Shown: piece after piece, positions 5,816-11,141 of the stretch
Layout: every line of letters begins with the position of its first letter
Position numbering within the stretch: position 1 is the stretch's first letter
DNA from: Planctomycetaceae bacterium
GTDB lineage: Bacteria; Planctomycetota; Planctomycetia; Planctomycetales; Planctomycetaceae
NCBI GenBank assembly: GCA_023258825.1
Contig: JALQWE010000079.1
Span: 1-11,141, forward strand
Length of the DNA: 11,141 nucleotides
Reading direction: 5' to 3'
Translations under genes and position numbers: made by a program
Notes under the pieces: model-generated
Database searches by the model: none
Told to the model about the DNA's origin: nothing
What the model saw: only the letters and a program-made list of their open reading frames with translations

Positions 5816-7066
5816 GTGCGATACACCGACCGTCAATCCGACGCTGGAATTCTTCGATGGCCAGGCCACGGCTGGCGAGGCATCCTGGTGGGCATTGCGC
5901 TGGCATCCAGCCTGCTGCCGGGCTGTTCCGGAAAGTCAGCAAAAGTTGATAATCCCGTGTTTGCCCCGGCCCCACCACGGCGTGCGCTCGTGAATCGCGC
6001 GGCCGATGAGGAAGAGCGACGTCTTGCCGGAATCGCATCTCTGCCGGAAACGGACCCCGGCCCCTTTCGTTCAACTGGATTTCAGCAACTGAGCCAGGGA
6101 CCGCTCACAGGCAACAGTGTCGTGGCTATCGTGAACGGACAATCCGTCTTCCTTGACGACGTCCTTGGTGGACTGCGCCAGAAGGTGGAACAGAATCCTC
6201 AATTGTCCCCGGACCAGTGCCAGGCCATCATGCTGAATGAACTCCGGAAACGCCTGCCGCGGTACACGGAGGACCAGTTGATCATTCAGGCCGTTGAGCG
6301 AAAAATTCCGGCTGATCGCCGCGAGGAAGTTCGTAAGTCGCTCGAACCAAAATTTCAGGAAGTTCTCGATTCAATCCTGAAAAAGGAACAGAAGGCAACA
6401 GTTCAGGAACTTGATGAATGGCTTGCAACGGAAGGCACGTCCGTCGATGAGCTCAGAGAAAACTTCTTCCGGATCCAGATGGTGGAAGGCTACATCACCA
6501 GCCTCGCCAAAGTGCCTGAGAAGATCGATCGGGAAGAATTGCTGCAGTACTACAATGAGCATCTCGCCGACTACACATCCGAAGAGCAGATTCGGTTCTC
6601 CAAAATTGTGCTGCGGTTTGAAAAACACGGTGGACAGTCACAGGCCGAACAGATTCTGGCTCAGGTCATGACCCAGCTGAACCAGTCTCGCGATTTTGGC
6701 GACGTGGCGGCCGAATTCTCCGACGCGTCCAATCGCGATAAACGTGGAGACATGGGCTGGGTTAAACGCGGAGCTCTGCAGCCGGAACTTGAAGAGCTAC
6801 TGTTTGCACTTGCACCCGGTACCACATCCTCCGTCAGGACTCACAACGATCGCTATGAACTGTTCCACGTGGTGGACAGAAAAGAATCCTCAACAGTGCC
6901 CTTCGCCGACGTACAGAAAGCGATTGAACAACGACTGCTGGAAGAAAAGCGAGTCGAATCACGTCAGGCAGTCCGCGATCAGATTCGCAGCAAGGGCAAC
7001 ATTGTCTCCATGGTGGAACCACTGGTGCGAACCACGTCCGCTGGCACAGGTTCCGACCAACCCTGA
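5816..7066 (+). CDS. SurA/PrsA-like peptidyl-prolyl cis-trans isomerase lipoprotein
   Basis: A PpiC-type (parvulin) foldase of 416 residues, anchored by lipid outside the cytoplasmic membrane, expected to help fold secreted or outer-membrane proteins. The start is uncertain. The frame is open back to a GTG at 5717, but that would put 69 residues before the lipobox Cys. GTG 5816 gives a long but workable signal (GILVGIALASSLLPGC, Cys 37); an unusual ATT near 5849 would give a textbook length. Third-base GC is low until about 5880, which supports a late start. After the Cys comes a Pro-rich linker, then a SurA-N-like helical domain starting VVAIVNGQSVFLDDVL (about 102-117) and running to about 235, and a rotamase domain at about 258-356: IRFSKIVLRFE, DFGDVAAEFSDASNRDKRGDMGWVKRG in two linked blocks, and LLFALAPGTTSSV. 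A charged C-terminal helix pairs with the N-terminal domain in relatives. It follows ftsY and the repeat protein on the same strand. Confidence 0.85.
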   Translation: MRYTDRQSDAGILRWPGHGWRGILVGIALASSLLPGCSGKSAKVDNPVFAPAPPRRALVNRAADEEERRLAGIASLPETDPGPFRSTGFQQLSQGPLTGNSVVAIVNGQSVFLDDVLGGLRQKVEQNPQLSPDQCQAIMLNELRKRLPRYTEDQLIIQAVERKIPADRREEVRKSLEPKFQEVLDSILKKEQKATVQELDEWLATEGTSVDELRENFFRIQMVEGYITSLAKVPEKIDREELLQYYNEHLADYTSEEQIRFSKIVLRFEKHGGQSQAEQILAQVMTQLNQSRDFGDVAAEFSDASNRDKRGDMGWVKRGALQPELEELLFALAPGTTSSVRTHNDRYELFHVVDRKESSTVPFADVQKAIEQRLLEEKRVESRQAVRDQIRSKGNIVSMVEPLVRTTSAGTGSDQP

Positions 7067-7310
7067 ACCGATTCCGTCCCGATCTGCTGAAAGCGACGAC
7101 TACCCTGCGCAGCGACGCTGACCTCGGCCCTACTTGTCGCTTCCGGATGCAATCCCCGGAAATAGATTTGCAGCACGGCCAGTAGGCAGGCTATCGATTC
7201 GTACATCCAGTGACACGAATCTGCCCCGATCTTTCCGCGATGGTTGGCACAGAATCAGCAATGCCCCCCCGGTGATCGCCACAGTGCTTCGGAAGACGGC
7301 ATCGCGAGGC
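7067..7310. other. Convergent spacer with several stem-loops
   Basis: The PPIase gene and the ABC operon converge here, so terminators for both are expected. Seen: AAGCGAC at 7091-7097 pairing with GTCGCTT at 7136-7142, with an alternative AGCGAC at 7111-7116; TTCCGG/CCGGAA at 7141-7161 with a 9-base loop; GATTCGT/ACGAATC at 7196-7221 with a 12-base loop. None has a T tract on either strand, so intrinsic termination is not evident. No gene is supported. Confidence 0.45.
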
Positions 7311-8123
7311 TCAGACGGTACAAATGCTGCGCCGCTGAAAGACCACCAGTGCCGATGTCCAGAAACAGGCGGACAGCACCAGCAGAGTCACGACATCACG
7401 GACCGGAAATTGTCCCTCCTGAATCACGATGGCCGGGCGATAGTACTCCATCACCGAGAGCCATGAAATCGCCTTCGCCCAATCCTGGAACTGTGCCAGA
7501 AAGTTCAGGAGGAACGACAGCAGCAGGACGGAAAAAACAATACCGATCGCTCGACCGCGACGATCACTCAGGGCACTCACCAGAAAAACAAAACTGCCAA
7601 TCGCGAGGTAAACGGCCGCGAGGTTGCTGATCACCAGAATCGCCGAAATCAGGCTGAGACGCATTTCGGCATGAACAATCGCCGAGGCGATCAGGTGCCC
7701 CAGCAGACCTGCTGTCAGCATGACGCCCCCCGAGATCAGCCATCCGATCGTTTCCGACAGAAAAATTGCCTGCCGTGTTACCGGGAGACACAGAAAAAAG
7801 TCGGCCGTACCCCGATCAATTTCACCGGCGGGCACCCGTGAGCAGTACATCACTTCATGTGCCCAGATCAGAGTCAATACCGTGGGATGCACCCACAGAA
7901 AGGCCTGAGAGAGCTGTGATGAAATCTGATTTCCTGGATCGACCCCCAGCAACGCTGCGATCAGCGGCTTGACCAAAGGCATCTTGTCGAACACCTCATG
8001 AATATTGCCCAGAACTTTGGGCAGCAGTGCCGTCAATAGTCCCATATCCAGTCCCAGCCCGAGGCTGAACCAGATCACGGGCCAGAAGACTTCAATACGA
8101 ATCTTTTCCAGCAGTCCGAACAT
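7311..8123 (-). CDS. ABC-2 type transporter permease
   Basis: Membrane subunit of an ABC exporter, 270 residues from ATG 8123, which has GGAAGAGG just upstream (3-base gap). A TTG at 8159 with AGAGG at equal distance would add 12 polar residues (MFNANRHKWKRS) and cannot be excluded. About six hydrophobic segments are seen, near residues 13-33, 72-92, 122-147, 157-184, 191-211 and 243-262, the usual ABC-2 topology. The segment GEIDRGTADFFLCLPVTR (100-117), between helices 2 and 3, matches the ABC-2 coupling region, where relatives read close to EIExGT-LLxxPVSR. The gene lies 56 bases after the ATPase gene on the same strand, so the two are almost certainly co-transcribed and form the complete exporter. 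The substrate cannot be read from sequence; drugs, lipids, glycans or a multi-purpose role are all possible. Confidence 0.88.
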   Translation of the reverse strand: MFGLLEKIRIEVFWPVIWFSLGLGLDMGLLTALLPKVLGNIHEVFDKMPLVKPLIAALLGVDPGNQISSQLSQAFLWVHPTVLTLIWAHEVMYCSRVPAGEIDRGTADFFLCLPVTRQAIFLSETIGWLISGGVMLTAGLLGHLIASAIVHAEMRLSLISAILVISNLAAVYLAIGSFVFLVSALSDRRGRAIGIVFSVLLLSFLLNFLAQFQDWAKAISWLSVMEYYRPAIVIQEGQFPVRDVVTLLVLSACFWTSALVVFQRRSICTV

Positions 8124-8179
8124 GGACCTCTTCCATTTGTGACGGTTTGCGTTGAACAACGGCCTCTGACAACCGCAAT

Positions 8180-9142
8180 TCAGACACCCCCCGATGAATT
8201 GGCGTAATAGCCTCGAAACAACGCATCGAGTGACGGTGCGCTGACTGAGATGTCTTCAAAAGCCTGAGTACAGGCCCACTCCAGAAAACTCATCGCTGTT
8301 CCATGAATTTCGAGCAGGCAGGTCCGCGAGAGCCGATCCGGCGGAATGGCCATCAACGCAGAGCTCAACGCGGCCTCCGTGTTCATGCCGCTTCCATCGG
8401 GCTGCCAGATCACCCGAGCGGCAGCGGGCCACTCAGCGGGTGAACGCTGGCCGGCGGGCAGAGTGATGGTGATGGACCGTGGAGCCCGGGATCTCAGGTC
8501 TGCGATTCGTGAATTCTCAACAATCTGACCATTCCGAATAATCGCGGTCCGATCACACAGCGATTCAACTTCGCTGAGCAGGTGGCTGGAAAACAGAATC
8601 GTACGGCCGGACTGAGCCATCTCGCGAAGACACAGCATCAGCGTGTCCTGCATTAGAGGATCCAACCCCGACGTCGGCTCATCAAGAATCACCATTTCAG
8701 GCTGAGGCGCGAGGGCCAGGATCAAGGCGACCTTCTGTCGATTTCCGCGTGACATCTTCCAGACGGGAAGTGATGGCTCCAGCAGAAATCTCTCTGCCAG
8801 CACCAGCCCCTGGGTTTGTACATCGCGGCCATAAATCTGATTCAGAAGTTTCAAGCCACGCTGCAGCGTCAACCACGGGTAAAGCCGCACGTCTCCCGCG
8901 ACATATCCTACCTGCTGACGGATCAACGCCCCTTCGCGCCAGCAGCACTTGCCAAAAATCTCGGCTGTTCCGGACGAGGCACGCAACAAACCCATCAGGA
9001 TGCGAATCGTCGTCGACTTTCCCGCTCCGTTTGGTCCCAGAAAACCCAGAATCTGCCCCTTGGCAACTTCAAGACAAACATCTCGAATCCCGCGCCGGTT
9101 TCCGTAACTCCGATTCAGGTTCACTGTTCTTAGAATCGTCAT
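8180..9142 (-). CDS. ABC transporter ATP-binding protein
   Basis: Cytoplasmic ATPase subunit of an ABC-2 exporter, 320 residues. Motifs: Walker A GPNGAGKST (36-44); signature region KMSRGNRQKVAL (129-140), the SRGNRQK variant of LSGGQ found in this exporter branch; Walker B MVILDEPTSGLD (150-161) including the D-loop; and switch His at 187 (ILFSSHLLSEVE). The Q-loop region reads VGYVAGDVRLYP, with no Gln at the usual place. After residue about 220 there is a roughly 100-residue C-terminal extension of beta character (SITITLPAGQ) ending LDALFRGYYAN, as in DrrA/CcmA-like ATPases whose tails end near the phrase LxDxFxxYY. The start at 9142 is the first ATG before the first beta strand; only a weak purine stretch precedes it. 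It is the first gene of a two-gene operon with the permease and is transcribed away from mnmE. Confidence 0.93.
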   Translation of the reverse strand: MTILRTVNLNRSYGNRRGIRDVCLEVAKGQILGFLGPNGAGKSTTIRILMGLLRASSGTAEIFGKCCWREGALIRQQVGYVAGDVRLYPWLTLQRGLKLLNQIYGRDVQTQGLVLAERFLLEPSLPVWKMSRGNRQKVALILALAPQPEMVILDEPTSGLDPLMQDTLMLCLREMAQSGRTILFSSHLLSEVESLCDRTAIIRNGQIVENSRIADLRSRAPRSITITLPAGQRSPAEWPAAARVIWQPDGSGMNTEAALSSALMAIPPDRLSRTCLLEIHGTAMSFLEWACTQAFEDISVSAPSLDALFRGYYANSSGGV

Positions 9143-9301
9143 TCGGAAATCCGCCTCAAGTCACAGGCTTCGACAGCCCTCCCGTCAATGTCGAGGGGCG
9201 ATAGTGGAAAGAACATGCATCAATCAAACCTGGCCGACATTCATCAGGCGTGCGCCCTGCCGCCCACGTCTGTTGCGAACAAATCTCCATCACACTTTAC
9301 G

Positions 9302-9329
9302 CTTACAGCATCTCTGCCGATGCTGTGAG
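9302..9329. other. 11-bp perfect-type hairpin in the ABC/mnmE spacer
   Basis: CTTACAGCATC at 9302-9312 pairs with GATGCTGTGAG at 9319-9329 through 11 pairs (one G-U) around a 6-base loop. No T tract lies on either side, so it is not an ordinary terminator. It might be part of a structured leader or small RNA, or an operator. Confidence 0.45.
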
Positions 9330-9438
9330 AGAACCGCGCCGAACAGCCCGTCGCCGTGTTGGCTCGGACAGCCGCGCTGTTGGTCACGGCAGGTCGACGG
9401 ATGAGCGATGTCAGTTCACGAGCACCAACCCACCAGAT

Positions 9439-9467
9439 TTGCCCGCATCGATGAGTCTCGATACTAT
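9439..9467 (+). promoter_or_regulatory. Candidate promoter of mnmE
   Basis: TTGCCC at 9439-9444 and TACTAT at 9462-9467 have an ideal 17-base spacer. Each matches the sigma70 consensus at four of six bases. A transcript would have a leader of roughly 180 bases that contains the hairpin at 9516-9534. On the opposite strand the same site reads TATAGT, so activity toward the ABC operon is also conceivable. Confidence 0.3.
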
Positions 9468-9515
9468 AGACCTCAGGGGCGAAATTGCCATCTCAGATGG
9501 ACCAACCGGACAAAG

Positions 9516-9534
9516 TGACTCAGCGACTGAGTCA
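9516..9534. other. Perfect 8-bp hairpin or palindrome before mnmE
   Basis: TGACTCAG, CGA, CTGAGTCA: an exact inverted repeat with a three-base centre, 121 bases before the mnmE start and downstream of the candidate promoter. It could be a dimeric regulator site or a leader hairpin. No T tract follows. Confidence 0.45.
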
Positions 9535-9655
9535 TACGGCGAATCATTCCTCGCAGTCCGCAGTGACGATGACGGGGCACCATCCCGCGATCGACTGGCA
9601 GAAGAGCTTCTGCGAACGCCAATTGACACAGCTTTCCGGAACGACGTGGTTTTCC

Positions 9656-11038
9656 ATGCCAATTGACCTGCAGGATACGATTACAGCCACGGCTTCGCCC
9701 CCGGGGGCATCCCTGCGCGGCATTGTGCGGATCAGCGGGCCCGAGACACGGCAAGTGCTCGCGGGGATCTTCACAGCCACCCCGGACACTGGTGATTGGC
9801 AGTCCGCGACGCTTCCCCGACGCTGGCCCGGCACTCTGCAGATTTCGGCATTCTGTCGCCCCCTTCCGGCCGCACTGTTCTTCTGGCCAACGCAGCGCAG
9901 CTATACCGGACAAACCATGGCCGAGCTGCACTTACCCGGTTCAGAACCAGTGCTTGAATGTGTGCTTGAAGAGCTCTGCCGACGAGGAGCTCGACTTGCC
10001 CGCCGCGGAGAATTCACCATGCGTGCCTTTCTGAACGGCCGCATGGACCTGCTTCAGGCCGAAGCCGTGCATGGCGTGATTCAGGCCGCGGACCACGATG
10101 AACTGCAACGGGCACTTGGTCAGCTGGGCGGAGGAATCACAGGAAATCTCCGGATGCTGAGGACGGATCTGATTGGACTGCTGGGTGACCTCGAAGCCGG
10201 CCTCGATTTCGTCGACGAAGACATCGAATTTGTCAGCAATGAGGAGATTCGCCGGCGTCTCGGTGCAGCAGTTCAGCTGATCCAATCACTGTTCAGCGAT
10301 GCTGCGTCCAGACTTCCGGCTGGCCATCGTCGCCGAATTGTTCTGGCGGGACTGCCCAACGCGGGTAAAAGCACACTATTCAATAGACTCACTGGATCTC
10401 AGCGGGCGATTGTGTCGCCCACCGCCGGAACCACCCGGGACTATGTCAGCACCCCCGTCGTGCTCGGAAACTTCACAGTCGACCTTGTCGACACGGCGGG
10501 CTGGGAAGACACCGCCGACTCGATCCTCAGCCGCGCCCAGGAGTTTCGTCAGGAACAAATCGACGCGGCAGACCTGATCGTTTGGTGCCGCGCGGCTGAT
10601 CTGCCAACTGAACAGCGTGCTGCGGAGAGCCAGCTGCATCGCCAGCTCCGGAACCGGGGCTTTGATCTGCTGACGGTGAAAACACGCAGTGATCTTGAAG
10701 ATACAGCCAACCCGGCCTGTGCAGAAGACGTTGCCGTCAGCGCCGCCACCGGTGCCGGCCTGACAACTCTCAGAGAGCGACTTGTGCAGGCGCTGGAAAA
10801 GGGCAATCAGGCGCGTTCAGAACTGCTCGGGACATCCGCCGTTCGGTGTCGGGAAAGTCTGCAAAGGGCGCATACCTGCCTGACACAGGCCCTGCAGGCA
10901 GCGGTTGATCGACGGGGAGATGAATTAATTTCTCTGGAATTGCGTCAAACTCTGCGTGAGCTGCAAATCGTCCTGGGTGAAGTGTATACGGACGACCTTC
11001 TGGACCACATTTTCAGCCATTTCTGCATCGGAAAATGA
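9656..11038 (+). CDS. mnmE: tRNA uridine-5-carboxymethylaminomethyl(34) synthesis GTPase MnmE
   Basis: Works with MnmG to modify the wobble uridine (cmnm5U34 or nm5U34) of certain tRNAs, using a folate-bound one-carbon unit and GTP. The ATG at 9656 gives 460 residues, close to the usual 450-460, and puts the conserved DTITATASPPG, then GIVRISGPE, at the N-terminus; the frame is open to 9485, but that part lacks homology features. Folate-binding N domain: about 1-120, with RRGEFTMRAFLNGRMDLLQAEAV split over 116-138. G domain inserted in the helical domain: P-loop GLPNAGKST (232-240), GTTRD (258-262), DTAG (279-282), G4 at 343-346. The C-terminus is the diagnostic FCIGK with Cys 457. Odd points: G4 reads TRSD in place of NKxD, the Arg after DTAG-x is Glu, and the position of the catalytic Glu is Leu. 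Two hairpins follow the stop immediately. Confidence 0.94.
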   Translation: MPIDLQDTITATASPPGASLRGIVRISGPETRQVLAGIFTATPDTGDWQSATLPRRWPGTLQISAFCRPLPAALFFWPTQRSYTGQTMAELHLPGSEPVLECVLEELCRRGARLARRGEFTMRAFLNGRMDLLQAEAVHGVIQAADHDELQRALGQLGGGITGNLRMLRTDLIGLLGDLEAGLDFVDEDIEFVSNEEIRRRLGAAVQLIQSLFSDAASRLPAGHRRRIVLAGLPNAGKSTLFNRLTGSQRAIVSPTAGTTRDYVSTPVVLGNFTVDLVDTAGWEDTADSILSRAQEFRQEQIDAADLIVWCRAADLPTEQRAAESQLHRQLRNRGFDLLTVKTRSDLEDTANPACAEDVAVSAATGAGLTTLRERLVQALEKGNQARSELLGTSAVRCRESLQRAHTCLTQALQAAVDRRGDELISLELRQTLRELQIVLGEVYTDDLLDHIFSHFCIGK

Positions 11039-11086
11039 CTCGAAGTGCCAGCTGCGTTCCCCGCAGCGACCGTGGCAGACTTCGAG
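11039..11086 (+). terminator. Multi-stem hairpin directly after mnmE
   Basis: The first base after the TGA opens an exact repeat: CTCGAAGT at 11039-11046 pairs with ACTTCGAG at 11079-11086. Inside it GCCA at 11047-11050 pairs with TGGC at 11073-11076, and CTGCG at 11052-11056 pairs with CGCAG at 11062-11066. No T tract follows, so it may be a 3'-end stabiliser or part of a terminator array, not a classic intrinsic terminator. Confidence 0.45.
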
Positions 11087-11112
11087 GCATCCGCCCCAGC
11101 GGGATTGATGCC
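11086..11112 (+). other. Second hairpin after mnmE
   Basis: GGCATC at 11086-11091 pairs with GATGCC at 11107-11112, and the loop contains CCCC and GGG, which can pair further. It abuts the preceding hairpin end to end. The window ends 29 bases later with nothing identifiable. Confidence 0.35.
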
Positions 11113-11141
11113 CGACAGGACTGTGAGCCAACATCGCTGGT

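Larger units (their letters stand above)
9143..9655. other. Divergent spacer between the ABC operon and mnmE
   Basis: About 510 bases with promoters expected for both sides. It holds several perfect inverted repeats: TCGACA/TGTCGA at 9170-9194, a long hairpin at 9302-9329, ACAGC/GCTGT at 9368-9380 and a hairpin at 9516-9534. The word ACAGC or its complement recurs at several of them. GCCAATTGAC is directly repeated at 9618-9627 and 9658-9667. A 71-codon open frame from ATG 9451 to 9666 overlaps the mnmE start by 11 bases; its product is acidic and lacks any motif I know, and I do not call it a gene. Confidence 0.5.

Noticed and set aside
9204..9404. 66-codon plus-strand frame in the ABC/mnmE spacer
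   Set aside because: It is rich in Cys, Arg and Trp, covers the hairpins and has no supporting start signal.
9411..9662. 83-codon minus-strand frame in the ABC/mnmE spacer
   Set aside because: It mirrors the short plus-strand frame there, has no ribosome site and overlaps the mnmE start.
1..11141. CRISPR arrays, insertion sequences, tRNA, rRNA, phage or toxin-antitoxin genes
   Set aside because: No regular spaced repeats, transposase motifs, tRNA-like cloverleaf or related protein signatures were seen on reading both strands.

Overview
The window reads as a chromosomal segment from a member of the Planctomycetota. The strongest marker is the pair at the left end: a DUF1559-type protein with a prepilin-like N-terminus (GFTLIELLVV) and a C-terminal H-X9-DG motif, followed by a small carboxypeptidase-regulatory-like lipoprotein. 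This pairing is hugely amplified in planctomycetes. GC content looks moderate, with GC-rich third codon positions in the real genes. I cannot name the genus from the sequence alone.

Layout, left to right. Positions 1-918 (+): 3' part of the DUF1559 gene, cut by the window edge exactly at the Gly codon of the prepilin motif. 1107-1607 (+): small lipoprotein, closed by a strong intrinsic terminator. 1608-2138: gene-free spacer. 2139-3620 (+): rhamnulokinase RhaB. 3823-4773 (+): FtsY, the SRP receptor GTPase. 4911-5492 (+): unrecognised single-pass membrane protein with an unusual four-residue hydrophobic repeat. 5816-7066 (+): SurA/PrsA-like peptidyl-prolyl isomerase lipoprotein. The next two genes point the other way: 7311-8123 (-) ABC-2 permease and 8180-9142 (-) its ATPase, a compact two-gene operon. 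9143-9655 is a divergent, structured spacer. 9656-11038 (+): tRNA-modification GTPase MnmE, followed directly by two hairpins.

Most genes are housekeeping or ordinary envelope functions. ftsY, the membrane-anchored repeat protein and the PPIase lipoprotein lie in the same direction and could form a loose protein-export and envelope-folding neighbourhood; this is inference from position. The ABC pair is an exporter of unknown substrate. RhaB stands alone, without isomerase or aldolase nearby.

I found no CRISPR array, insertion sequence, phage gene, tRNA or rRNA. I do not see a clear new multi-gene system. The observations most worth checking are the 12-fold tetrad repeat at 5217-5351, the altered GTPase motifs of MnmE (catalytic Glu position occupied by Leu, G4 reading TRSD), and the unexplained perfect hairpins in the ABC/mnmE spacer and beside several genes.
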